The notes beneath the pieces are model-generated. The model made no database searches. It was not told where the DNA came from and saw only the letters and a program-made list of their open reading frames with translations. From contig MSJI02000096.1 of the NCBI GenBank assembly GCA_001931905.2, forward strand, positions 1 through 64,000: DNA of 64,000 nt, read 5' to 3'. The position numbers and the translations under genes are program-made. The first letter of the stretch is position 1; every line of letters starts with the position of its first letter. This DNA is from Cladosporium sp. IMV 00045. Lineage: Eukaryota > Ascomycota > Dothideomycetes > Cladosporiales > Cladosporiaceae. Of the stretch, positions 54,236 to 64,000 are shown piece after piece.

Positions 54236-55903
54236 ATGAGCATAGCATCGCCCGCCCTGCTCCCACGAGCAGCGGCGCAACCCCTACGCCTGCTCGCAGC
54301 AACCCGCACCTCCAACCAGAGATACCATGACCGAAACTCGGAAGCCCGCCAATTCACAACGCAAACGCGCCCGCGCCCTTCACAATGCCAGCAGCCCCTA
54401 GGCCGATCCAAATCGAACCCAGAGAGGACGCAGCAGCAGCGCCGAACTTTCCACGCCTCCTCCGCCCTCGCCATGAAAGACCCCTACGCGACTCTCGGCG
54501 TCGGCAAGAACGCTTCCGCCGGCGAGATCAAGAAGGCTTACTACGGCCTGGCGAAGAAATTCCACCCGGACACCAACAGCGACCCGAAGGCCAAGGAGAA
54601 GTTCGGCGAGGCTCAGAGCGCTTACGAGCTGCTCTCGGACTCGACCAAGAAGGCACAATACGACCAGTACGGCAGTGCGGCGTTCGATCAAAATGGTGGA
54701 ATGGGAGGCGGTGCTGGCCCGGGCGGCTTTGGAGGCGGAAACCCGTTCGGCGGCGGCTCGCCTTTCGGTGGCGGATTCGGCGGAGCGAGAGGAGGAGGGT
54801 TTGGCGCGGACTTCAATTTCGAGGATCTGTTCAACGCATTTGGCGGCGGCGGCGCGCGACGGGGTAGGCCCGGCGGCAACCCGTTCCAGGAAGAAGTGCT
54901 GGTGGGCGACCACATCGAAGTGCAGACGAACATTTCCTTCATGGACGCGGCCAAGGGCGTGCAGAAAGACATCACCATCAACCCTTTGACGCAGTGCAAA
55001 ACGTGCACGGGCAGCGGGCTCAAGAAGGGCGCCAGCAAGAGCAACTGCAAAGTGTGCGGCGGCACGGGCACGCGCGTGCACGCCATCCAGGGCTTCCAGA
55101 TGGCCAGCACGTGCAACGCGTGCGGCGGACAGGGGCAGGCTACGCCCAAAGGTAGCGAGTGCGGGACGTGCAACGGCAACGGCGCGACTCGCGACCGCCG
55201 CACCGTGACCGTCGACATCCCGGGCGGCGTCGAAGACGGCATGCGCCTGCGCATCATCGGCGAGGGCGACTTCCCACCTACCGGCCAAGCCAACGGGCCC
55301 AACCCCAGCACGCAGAAGGGCGATTTGTACGTCTTCATCCGCGTCGCGCCGGACAGCAAATTCTCGCGCTCGGGATCAGACGTGCTGTACACGGCATCCA
55401 TCCCGCTCACGACCGCCGTGCTGGGAGGCGAAATCCCCATCCCGACACTCGACGGCGAGGTCAAAGTCAAGGTCGCGACGGGCACGGGCACAGGCGACAA
55501 AATCACCCTCTCAGGCAAGGGCATGCGCCGCCTCGACAGCAAGCGCGGCAGCAACGGCGATCTGCGCGTAGAGTTCAAGGTCCAGATGCCCAAGTACCTG
55601 AGCGTCAACCAGCGCACGATCATCGAGATGTTGGCGGACGAGATGGGGGATAAGAACGCCAAGCGGGTCATGAATTTGGGACAGTATAATAAGGAGTCGG
55701 CGCCTCCTGGCGGAGCTGGTGGGGCTTCGAGCGGTGGTGCGGCTGCTGCTGGCTCTGAGGGCAAGAGCAACGCTGCGTCTGGAGATGGCCATCAGGATGA
55801 GGGCTTTTTGAAGAACCTCTGGCATAATATCTCGGGGCAGCATGAGGGTAAGGAAGGAGAGGGGCAGGAGAATAAGAAGGAGGATGAGAAGAAGAAGAAA
55901 TAG
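54236..55903 (+). CDS. MDJ1: Mitochondrial DnaJ chaperone (Hsp40), Mdj1-like
   Basis: Co-chaperone of mitochondrial Hsp70 in folding of imported proteins. One exon, 555 aa. An Arg/Ser/Gln-rich, acid-poor presequence occupies about residues 1-78. The J domain begins at [20 protein letters not shown] (residue 81) with HPD at 110-112. It is followed by a long Gly/Phe-rich linker, then four CxxCxGxG zinc repeats starting at C254 ([32 protein letters not shown]). The C-terminal substrate-binding domains follow ([38 protein letters not shown]). The extreme end is Gly/Ala-rich then Lys/Glu-rich. Complete type I architecture. Start is the first ATG and yields the presequence. Codons are strongly C-ending. 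Confidence 0.96.
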   Translation: MSIASPALLPRAAAQPLRLLAATRTSNQRYHDRNSEARQFTTQTRPRPSQCQQPLGRSKSNPERTQQQRRTFHASSALAMKDPYATLGVGKNASAGEIKKAYYGLAKKFHPDTNSDPKAKEKFGEAQSAYELLSDSTKKAQYDQYGSAAFDQNGGMGGGAGPGGFGGGNPFGGGSPFGGGFGGARGGGFGADFNFEDLFNAFGGGGARRGRPGGNPFQEEVLVGDHIEVQTNISFMDAAKGVQKDITINPLTQCKTCTGSGLKKGASKSNCKVCGGTGTRVHAIQGFQMASTCNACGGQGQATPKGSECGTCNGNGATRDRRTVTVDIPGGVEDGMRLRIIGEGDFPPTGQANGPNPSTQKGDLYVFIRVAPDSKFSRSGSDVLYTASIPLTTAVLGGEIPIPTLDGEVKVKVATGTGTGDKITLSGKGMRRLDSKRGSNGDLRVEFKVQMPKYLSVNQRTIIEMLADEMGDKNAKRVMNLGQYNKESAPPGGAGGASSGGAAAAGSEGKSNAASGDGHQDEGFLKNLWHNISGQHEGKEGEGQENKKEDEKKKK

Positions 55904-57255
55904 AGGGGAGGAAAAGTGATTCTGGTGAGAGTGTCAACTGAGGTTTCGACACGTTTGGAGAATTGAAACGAGACGACGAAGACGGCGAGGAAGAGGAAGA
56001 AGAGAAGCGAGGCTCCCCCCTCGCAATTGTATTATTGTGACCCTCTTTGGTTTCCCACCACCTTAAGCGACGGCTGCGGAGGTGGTTTTGCATATTCGAT
56101 CATATCAAGGGGGTTCAAGAGAAGTGGAGAAAGAAGAAAGCAGCATGCTCGTTCTGGGTGAACGTCGAGCTGTTTTCCTTTCTTTGTGTACATGTACATA
56201 GACACGGCTGTGGATGAGGAGGAGGCATCGAATGGCGTCCCTATCTGGTCTCCGATGTATAGTAGAAGGAAAAAATTTGTGTATTTATTAGCGATGAGCA
56301 GCACGCAGGGAAGAGGACAAAAACTCTCGACTCAGTCGGTTTTTTCGTATCGTGCTTTCCTGCTTTTCTATCCTTTTCGGAGTGATCGATCTACTTGATC
56401 TGTTTGCCTACCTACCTAGTCGATGGTGGTTTTCCTAACTACACCTACTCTCCTTCTACTTGTATACGATGTGGCGATCGATTGAAAGACCGCCAGCGCT
56501 TACATATGCCATCCGAATCGTCATACTCGTTGCTATCGCTTAGAAAGAAAAGTCGTCAGTATGAATCTAAGCGCCGGCGCTTAGCGATGTTGTCTGACCA
56601 GACGCCACAGCCGCGCAATTGGCCGCGTCGAAGCGACCTCTTTGCGCTGCTCTTTTTGTTTCTCGCATTTGGGCGCCGAGAAAGCGCTTGCTGGGCGGAT
56701 ATGGGTTGGGATGATTCATTGGGTGGTTATGCTGATTGATGTATGGAGTATATATTGTGTATGATCGATGCCTGATATGATGATTGCACTGCCTTCGACC
56801 CCCACTTTGCACTGACCTTGGACGGACTGACAGATCGTCAAAGCGGCGGGCGGCATATCGTCACATCTCACCCCAAGCAGCAGCCGAAGTGTTCAGGCGT
56901 CTTGTCTTTTAGGCACGACTTTAGGTACTTGATCATCCATACTCTTCACCTTGTTCCATATCATCAGACGAGTCTCCACTGCCTGCTGCCAACATATCCT
57001 CCCTTGTTGGGCGCAAAATTACTCGCTTACCACCTGCAAGGCTAATACTCTCCCTCAAGCAGCCATTCAATACCCGACACGTCTGCGTCTACAGCTGTGA
57101 TCATCTCGCCTGAGCCTCAACAACCTCTCATACCATATCCGACTGCCTGAACATGGCTTGGCAATAAACGGCCTGCAATCATTCACCACCTCCTCAACAA
57201 TCTCTCCCTCTATCGATCCCCCTAGAAATACCGCCAGGTCTTCCCCTCCACGCCC
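55904..57255. other. Intergenic region, 1.35 kb
   Basis: It lies between Mdj1 and Bro1, both on +. It begins with a purine-rich 3' UTR and ends in a C/T-rich leader of the Bro1 gene. Frames here (for example 56395-56739) lack domains. No RNA gene recognised. Confidence 0.5.
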
Positions 57256-60200
57256 ATGCTACCCATCCGCCCAACGCTGTCCCGGCAGCTGTCCGCCGCC
57301 GACATGCAGATCCCCATGATCTCGAGCCCGCTCAAGCAGACCAACGAAATCGACTGGGTAGCACCGCTCAAGCACCACATCCGCAGCGCCTACGGCGACG
57401 ACCCCGAAAGATACACGGAGGAATGCGCGCAGCTCAACCGCCTGCGCCAGGACATGCGAGGCGCCGGCAAGGACAGCGCCGCCGGCCGTGATCTTCTATA
57501 CCGATACTACGGCCAGCTGGAACTGCTGGACCTGCGCTTCCCCGTGGACGAAAACCACATCAAGATCAGCTTCACGTGGTTCGACGCTTTCACCCACAAG
57601 CCCACCAGCCAGTACAGTCTGGCGTACGAGAAGGCCAGCATCATCTTCAACATCTCCGCCGTGCTGTCGTGCCATGCCGCCAATCAGAACCGACACGAGG
57701 ATGTCGGCCTCAAGACCGCGTATCACTCTTTCCAGGCTTCCGCGGGCATGTTCACGTACATCAATGAGAACTTCCTGCACGCCCCCAGCACCGATTTGAG
57801 CCGCGAGACAGTCACGACTTTGATTAGGATCATGCTCGCTCAGGGACAGGAGGTTTTCATCGAGAAGCAGATCGCTGACGGGAAGAAGCCGGGTCTTCTC
57901 GCAAAGCTGGCTTCGCAGGCCGCTTACATTTACGCACAGGCCGTCGAGGGCACTCAGGATAATGTTTCGAGGGCCGTTTTCGAACGCGTCTGGCTGCTGA
58001 CGGTCCAGATCAAGCAGCATCACATGGCCAGTTTGGCACAGTACTACCAGGCCGTTGCGGATTACGAGGCGAACAGCTACGGCCAAGCGATTTGCAGATT
58101 ACAGGCTGGTTTGAATGCCAGCAAGGAAGCGAGTAGACTTGCGAACGGATTTCCCAGCAGCGTGCCTTCGAGTAGTAATCTGAGCTCCGAGACTGGCACT
58201 GTTCTCGTCGACGTCGTGAAGAAACACATGGCTACCATCCAGGAACGGATTGCGGAATACAACCGCGACAACGATATGATCTACCACCAGCCGGTGCCCG
58301 CGGAGGCTAATCTTCCTAGCATTCCCAAGCTACCCGCTGCAAAGGCTATTCCCGTCAGCGAACTCTACCAGGGCCAGGATATTCAGAAGATCATCGGGCC
58401 GGATATTTTCCAACGCATCGTGCCCATGAGCGTCACCGAGAGCGCCAGTCTGTACGATGAAGAAAAGGCCAAGCTCGTGCGCGCCGAGACTGAACGGGTG
58501 GAGGGCGCAGACGATGAGCTGGCCGCCTCGCTCGACTATCTCAAGCTCCCCGGCAGTCTAAACATCTTGAAAGGAGGCACTGATCAGGAGAGCATGGGCA
58601 TTGACGAAGAGTTCCGAAACTGGTGCTCTGAGCTTGCAGGACACAGCTCGTTCGACCCGACTTTCGAGAGGCTGCGGGAAGACAAGCAAGGCATTCTGAG
58701 CACGCTGGAAAGCTCAATGAAACAACTCGACATGGAAGAGTCGGTCTGCGAAAAGATGCGCAGCAAGTACGGCGGCGAGTGGACCCAGCAGCCTTCCAGC
58801 CGGCTGACTTCGACTCTGCGCACGGATGCAAGATCTTACCGCGCCGCTGTCGAGGAGGCGTCGACGAGTGATGCTCAGCTTTACAACACTTTCAGACAAC
58901 ACGATTCGGATTTCGACGAGATGCGGTCGGCGGGCGAGACTGATGAGGCGGACGTTCTTTACCAGCGTGCCATGATCAAGGCGGGCGCGGGCAAGAAGGA
59001 TCTCTCGAGCCCCGCTGGTGGTGCGGCGGAGGGGAATCTTTTGGATGATGATTTTGCCGATGAGGCTAGGCGGACTGTTGCTAATCAGATTGAGAGGGTG
59101 GAAGAGCTTCTACGGAAATTGCAGCTTGTCAAGAGGGAGAGGCAGCAGGTTTTGAAGGATCTCAAGGAGAAGGTGTGTTTTGTATGGAAATATTTATGGA
59201 TTTGAGCTAACGATGTGCAGATTCACTCCGACGACATCAGCAATGTTCTCATTCTGAACAAGAAAGCGACTACAAGTCAGGAAAATCAGCTCTTCAAGTC
59301 TGAATTGGAGAAGTTCAGAGCTCATCAGAACCGCATCCTCCAGGCTAATCACAAACAATCGGCTGTCATGAAGGAGCTGACCCGAACATACGGCGATCTT
59401 TTACAAGACAAGCGTGTGCGCTCCGAACAGAACAAATACGAAGCCTTCTCCCGCCAGCGAAACACCGTCATGAGCCGATACCGCAAGGTCTACCAAGCCT
59501 ACGTCGATCTCAACGCAGGCTTAGAGCGCGCCAGACAATTTTACTCCGAGATGAAGGAGACGGCAGAAAGTCTCGAGAAGAACGTGCAATCCTTCGTCGA
59601 AAATCGCCGCAGCGAAGGCAGCCAGCTCCTCAACGCCATCGAAGCCGCCAAAGGCAGCGGTGCAGACCGCGAGCAAGCCCGTCTCAAAGAACTCATGGAA
59701 CGGATGAGCGTCAACCCCTCACCACAGCCGTCCTCCAACTCCCCAGCTCACTCCGCCTCCGCCCACCGCCCTCCCCCACTGCAGCCGCAAACAGCCTTCG
59801 GAGCCATGCAACAACAGCAGCCCCTGTACAACCCAGCCGCCAGCCCACCCGCGACCCCCCAATACCACCAAAACGGCCTCCGCTCCCCAGGCAACACCCT
59901 GCAAGGCTACAACCCACCCCCATCCTCCACCCCCTTCCGCCACGACTCCTACCAAGCGCAACAACCCCCCACTTCAAGCGCAGGCGCAGGCTACAACCCC
60001 TCAACCTACGGCCCCGTCTCACCCCCGGCCCACCAACAATACTTCTCCCCACCTCCCGCTCCGCACGCCTACGCCCAGCCCACCACTTCACAGTACGGCC
60101 AGCAGGGCCAGCAGTATGGTTCTCCTGCAGGTGTGCCGCCCGGCTGGCAGCCTCCCCCTCCTCCGCCGGGGCCGCCACCGAGTCAGGATTATAGTGCTTT

Positions 60201-60324
60201 GCAGGCGCAGGGCTATCCGAGTGGGCCCGGCGGGTATGCGACGGATCCGAGGAGGAGTGGGGCGGCGCAGAGTGGGAGTGGAGGTGTGCAGGATCCTTGG
60301 GCGGGGTTGAGTGGGTGGAAATGA
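57256..60324 (+). CDS. BRO1: Bro1-domain ESCRT-associated protein (Bro1/Vps31)
   Basis: Endosomal protein that binds ESCRT-III (Snf7) and recruits the ubiquitin hydrolase Doa4 in multivesicular-body sorting in yeast. Two exons (57256-59172 and 59221-60324; intron 48 nt) give 1006 aa. The BRO1 domain (about 1-390) has MISSPLKQTNEIDWVAPLK, YYGQLELLDLRFPVDENHIKISFTW and the helical stretch AYEKASIIFNISAVLSCHAA. A V-shaped helical domain (about 400-790) follows, then a tail rich in Pro/Gln/Tyr/Ser with a PPPPPPGPPPS-like run. The N-terminus could be ATG 57256 (MLPIRPTLSRQLSAAD) or ATG 57304 (MQIPMISSP), which matches the usual family start better. The tight sorting motifs and length favour Bro1 over the pH-signalling paralogue Rim20/PalA. 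Confidence 0.9.
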
Positions 60325-60744
60325 GGATTGGAAAGTGAAGTGATGATTTTTTTTTTTTTTTGGGGGGGTATTTTTCCTCAGGGATTCATGGCGAGGCGTT
60401 TTTGATTTTTGTCTTTCCATCTTTCGCTCTTGAGGTTTTCGTTTCCTTAGCGCTCTCGTTCTCGTTCTTGGCATGTGGTGGTCGGAGAAAATGACAGTCA
60501 AGAGGGACATGAAAGAAGGGGGTCCTCGGGTTGGGAGGCGGTATAGGTAGGTAGGGGCAGATTTGCATGGAAACGAAAAGGGGAGAATCGGAAAGATCAT
60601 CATCATGACAAACATATGTCTTCACGCAAAGAAAGCTTGAATTGGCATTTTTTTACGTCTGTAAAATGCGTCCTTCCATCCGGTTTCGTTGTAACAGGCC
60701 AAATGCATATCCTGGCAGGAGTTGCAGTCCTCGTATCGCACACC
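60325..60744. other. Convergent intergenic region with poly-T
   Basis: 3' ends of the Bro1 gene (+) and the ABM-type gene (-) meet here. Contains T15 followed by G7 at 60347-60368. No gene seen. Confidence 0.6.
60347..60368. repeat. Homopolymer T15-G7
   Basis: Fifteen T then seven G in the 3' flank of the Bro1 gene. Such a tract is prone to sequencing length error. Confidence 0.85.
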
Positions 60745-61302
60745 TCACATTCCAACCTTGTAATGACAGTACCCCTCTTGAGGCCGCACGATTTCAAACG
60801 TCGCTGCGTTTCAACAACATCACTGCGTCAGCAAACCATCTTCATTTCTCACCTCATCTCTCTTTCTTCGACCAAAAACCACCGGCGAAAATCGCCACGA
60901 ACAGCTGAGCTTTTTACAATAAAAAGGAAAAAGAGAAGACTTACGAGCCTCCAACCACAACCCAACCGTAGCCTCCTGATACGGCACATAATAGTCTCTC
61001 TTCAACTGCACATTCTGAAAATGCTCCAGAGTGCAATTCCAGCCTTCGCTGAATGAGATGGTCGTATATGTCTCTTCCCCTTTCTCCCCTGCTTCTCCTC
61101 CCGCTTCGCCCGCTCCGTCGGGCAGTAGTTTAACTTTCTCGCCCACCCCCAAATTGAAAAACACACACTCCTCTTCGCGAAGCACGGCTTCGTAGGCGGG
61201 TCGGATGGCGGACAGGAAGGCTTGTAGGGAGGTGGGGTGGATTTTGATGCGGACGTTGAGGATGAATTGGAGGGGGGTTATGGGCTTGGTTGGGGTGGAC
61301 AT
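60745..61302 (-). CDS. ABM-like small protein (antibiotic biosynthesis monooxygenase fold)
   Basis: Two exons: 61302-60945 and 60803-60745 with a 141-nt intron, giving 138 aa. The join at GAGGCTC|CGACG yields LWLEAPTFEIVRPQEGYC, which keeps frame and ends in TGA. The N-terminal half fits the dimeric alpha+beta barrel of ABM proteins: FILNVRIKIHPTSLQAFLSAIRPAYEAVLREEECVFF, then ISFSEGWNCTLEHFQNVQLKRDYY. A Gly/Glu-rich insert (GEAGGEAGEKGEE) breaks a strand-loop and is probably exposed. ABM proteins act as monooxygenases on quinone-like compounds or as ligand-binding dimers; the function here is open. If the intron is not removed, a longer 160-codon frame with an unrelated basic tail results. 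Confidence 0.8.
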
Positions 61303-61793
61303 TGTTTCAGTTTCAGTTCTTTGGGGGGTTGGTTGTCGGTTATTAGGGGGTGTGGTGGTGGTGAGGCTGGCAATGTTCTTCTTTGTATGTAGGCTTCATA
61401 AACTAAGCAGTCCATCAGACCATGCAGCGGAACATTGCTTATTTGCGCATATTTGCTAGGCCACAAGCAAAGGTCGGGTAGGCAGGACTGGTTGGTAAGC
61501 AAGTCGGCTACGGTGCGGCTGAAGGTGTTGATGTGCGGTCTGATTAAGTACGCGAGGGCTTGAGGTTGTCAGCTTGTTTTAGTGCCGCAGGGGTATCAAA
61601 GGAGTTGGCGAATTGAAGCCTTGCTTTGAAGGAATTAGCGGGATTTGTTGGACAAGAGATGAACTGATCCTCTTGGAGAAGCTGAGAAAGAGCCCTGTTC
61701 TCATATGTTGGCTTCTGATTGTGTGAATATGAACGTTTTCGTGTGATACCCTCGCGGCGTCTTGATCATGTCGAATTGAAGCATTGCCGTCTT
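61303..61793. other. Intergenic region, 0.5 kb
   Basis: Between the ABM-like gene start and the rhodanese gene stop, both on -. No gene or motif recognised. Confidence 0.5.
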
Positions 61794-62317
61794 CTAGTAG
61801 CCAAACTCCCAAATGTCCTTTGCGTAATCTTCAGTAAGCTCTTTATCCTCGCCATACCTGTTCGCAAGAAAACAAAATTAGCAATCCTCACCAAGAAAGC
61901 ACCGAAAATTCACGAGAAAACTCACACTTCCTGCCACTTCACAAACCCACCCTCAAGCACATAAACCGTCTGCCCACCCTCCACCACCCCTTCCCCATAG
62001 CCACTGGCTTCCGCACCAGCATTCCCCTCCAACCTCTCCTTCTCACGCAAATACCTCAGAGCCGAACTCGGCCCCCTCTGCTGGCTGAGCGCGCAGTGGA
62101 AAACGACAGTCTGTTTGTCTTTGAGCGTCCGCACCAGCTCCGGCATGCGGTAGTCGTGCGTGTGAACGGGCACGTTGATGCCGTTGAGGATGTGGCCGCC
62201 GATGTAGTCGCTGTCGCGCACGTCGATGACGGCGAGGTTGGGTGTTTTGGTCCGCACGAGGGTGGCGAGCTTTTCTCGTGAGATGCGTGGGAGGTTGGCG
62301 ATTGTGTAGTTTGACAT
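61794..62317 (-). CDS. Rhodanese-fold phosphatase/arsenate-reductase-like protein (CX5R)
   Basis: Small single-domain rhodanese of 151 aa. Two exons: 62317-61926 and 61857-61794 (intron 68 nt; junction GT|G TAT gives KWQEVYGEDKELTED). The active loop is FHCALSQQRGPSSALRY, C75-x5-R81. This Cdc25/Acr2-type loop has five residues between Cys and Arg, unlike the six-residue loop of sulfurtransferases. Relatives are Ibp1/Ych1 and Acr2, which act as phosphatases or arsenate reductases. The N-terminal strand LAVIDVRDSDYIGGHILNGINVP matches the family. The last 30 residues include YVLEGGFVKWQEV, common at the end of the domain. The start ATG 62317 is the only one giving the whole domain. Confidence 0.9.
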
Positions 62318-62658
62318 TTTGGTGGGGTTTGGTGGGTGTGGTTTTGCTTTTGCCGCAGTGTAATTGGGGATTGACCTAATGAATTGGGAGAACTGCAGGC
62401 TCAATGCTCGATTTAGGCAGAATTTTTTGGCTCTATTGTTAGATGAATTGTGATGTTGAGGAGAATGAAGTGGTGGACTTTGGAGTCTGAGAAGTTTGAT
62501 GTGACGTCTGTCTGGCCGACCAAGCGGAGTGGGAGATCCACCACACCTCAAGATAGAACTATCTCATTACTTTGTAACCACGCTTTCTGAACTGAGCTAC
62601 ATCCAGAAGCAAGCATTCCATATAGCTCAGATGAAGTCCATCACTAACTTTGACGACA
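62318..62658. other. Intergenic region, 0.34 kb
   Basis: Between the rhodanese start and the enoyl-CoA hydratase stop, both on -. No feature recognised. Confidence 0.5.
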
Positions 62659-63573
62659 TCACAGTTTAGCAGCCTTCCACTGCGGCTTCCTCTTCTCAAC
62701 GAACGCCTTCACACCCTCTTTGATATTCTCCCCAGCCGCCAGTCTGGGATACCAATTCTCAACCAACAACCTACTACCTTCCTCGGCACCAACACCCTCC
62801 CAGCCCATCTTTATTCCCTCTCTACTCACAATCACAGCATCCGGGCTGTTGTCGGCAATCATCTTCGCATACTCAACCGCGGCCGCGACGACCTCACCCT
62901 CCCCATCTCCCACAACCTTGTTGATCAAGCCCCACTCGCACGCCTCCTGCGCAGGCACCGTCCGTCCGGTAAGAGCCATCTCCATAGCTCGAGGTCGGCC
63001 GATAGTGCGCACAATGCGAGGCAAAGCGCCCGCAACTGCAACAACGCCGCGTTTGACTTCTGGCAGGGCAAAGGTCGCTTTCTTGGCTGCTATTACCATG
63101 TCGCAGTTGACGATGATTTCTGTGCCGCCTCCGTAGGCTAGGCCGTTGACTGCTGCAATTATCGGCTTGCGGCCGTTTCGTCGAGACAGAGCTCCAAAGC
63201 CGGATGGTGGCATTGGGCGTGTGCGGTTCTCAGAGTTCATAGAGTTCCATTCTGCGGTATGAAGTCAGGAAACATACACCAAGCCGGAAATCTGCGAAGT
63301 CCTATATAATCAATGCGGGACGCTACTGATCTTACCTTTCAAATCGGCACCGGCGCAGAAAGCCCGGCCAGTACCAGTGACGATGCCCACATTCAGCGTG
63401 GGCTCAGCGTCGAGCCATGCCCAGATCTTATCCAATTCGGCGTGACCTTCTTGATTGATGCAGTTCAAGTCTTTGGGCCGGTTCAATCGTACGAGCAAGA
63501 CTCCTGGTGCGGGAAATGTGAGGACGCAGTATTTGCCGCTTGGCTCTGGGAGCTCGAAGTTTGGCTTGGACAT
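62659..63573 (-). CDS. Enoyl-CoA hydratase/isomerase family protein, probably peroxisomal
   Basis: Crotonase-fold enzyme adding water to, or isomerising, 2-enoyl-CoA in beta-oxidation or a side pathway. Two exons: 63573-63336 and 63251-62659 (intron 84 nt) give 276 aa. Oxyanion-hole segments are visible: AFCAGADLKEW (about 71-81) and NGLAYGGGTE (about 115-124). Glu at about 124 in GGGTEI and Glu at about 144 in LPEVKRG match the two catalytic Glu positions of classical hydratases, so it should be a hydratase, not just a binding fold. The C-terminus ends KAAKL, which fits the PTS1 consensus (AKL), so peroxisomal import is likely. The start ATG 63573 is the first in frame. The left neighbour rhodanese is unrelated. 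Confidence 0.92.
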
Positions 63574-64000
63574 TGTTGGTATTTAGGAGCTTCTTGCAAT
63601 GTTGATGTCAATGGAATATTTAGTTCGATAGATATTTTACAATGGATACATGTATTGATGAAATAGATGCCATATGTTTGTTTCGTGAGGTGAGGAGCTG
63701 CTGCGAGGGGCTGAGCCGAGGTACGAGGCACTACTGAGAAATCGACCTCACTTCATCGGAGTTACCTATCTTGCAGCATACAAAACAATATTCGACGCCA
63801 TGAAAACGAAGAATACAGACTGGTGGCGCAATCGGAGCGGTGCAAGTTCCATCATGAATTGCCATGAGGTGCTGTATCCTGCCTTGCGTCAAGCATGAGG
63901 TGCGAAGGTCCTCAATCACGCCATTGCTCCTCAAGCAACATCATCCGTCTAGCAACAGCAGACGCACTATTACAGCAAGCACCTGCACCAACGTTGAATT
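63574..64000. other. Right edge of the window
   Basis: Upstream of the enoyl-CoA hydratase; presumably its promoter. No gene can be supported before the window ends. Confidence 0.5.

Noticed and set aside
54398..55770. Two long minus-strand frames over the DnaJ gene
   Set aside because: Mirror frames of a GC-rich third-position coding region; Pro/Arg/Leu-rich without domains.
60820..61302. 160-codon unspliced version of the ABM-like protein
   Set aside because: The last part is a basic tail read from a GTAAGT intron; the spliced form ends in a more protein-like segment with closed frame.

Overview
The window is nuclear DNA of a filamentous ascomycete (Pezizomycotina). The evidence is many short GT-AG introns (mostly 47-79 nt), genes on both strands without operons, and fungal-specific families: a Zn2Cys6 regulator, a C2H2 plus fungal_trans regulator, a hybrid histidine kinase, and DAL5/TNA1-type MFS carriers. 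The gene style would fit a Dothideomycete such as a Capnodiales/Mycosphaerella relative, but that is a guess. A run of 20 Ns at 14646-14665 shows a draft assembly. I assigned 24 protein genes, 17 of them with hand-checked splice junctions that keep frame (one, the left MFS carrier, does not close cleanly), plus one weak small ORF. I found no tRNA, rRNA, transposon or CRISPR array that I could support.

Left part (1-18.8 kb). A truncated low-complexity Ser/Pro protein starts the window. Next come a flavin monooxygenase and an MFS carrier transcribed away from each other, a GAF-type hybrid histidine kinase, a Pho89-type phosphate symporter, a HAUS6-like augmin subunit and an HD-domain nucleotidase. 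A 4.2-kb gene-poor stretch precedes a 1064-aa C2H2/fungal_trans regulator, and a 5.2-kb gene-poor stretch follows it.

Middle (31.5-50.3 kb). A small protein with a C-terminal Cys motif and a TIP41-like TOR/PP2A regulator are followed by the most system-like part. This is an MFS anion carrier, a DapA-type pyruvate aldolase, a Zn2Cys6 regulator, a D-2-hydroxyacid dehydrogenase, an ankyrin protein and an iron-type alcohol dehydrogenase, together at 36.4-46.3 kb. It looks like a small catabolic cluster for a sugar acid or other 2-oxo acid. The function is inferred. A small secreted cysteine-rich protein with an eight-copy 5-bp repeat in its upstream region and an orphan membrane protein follow.

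Right part (50.5-64 kb). Two unrelated amidohydrolases are transcribed divergently, then come mitochondrial DnaJ (Mdj1), the ESCRT-associated protein Bro1, a small ABM-type protein, a CX5R rhodanese and a probably peroxisomal enoyl-CoA hydratase.
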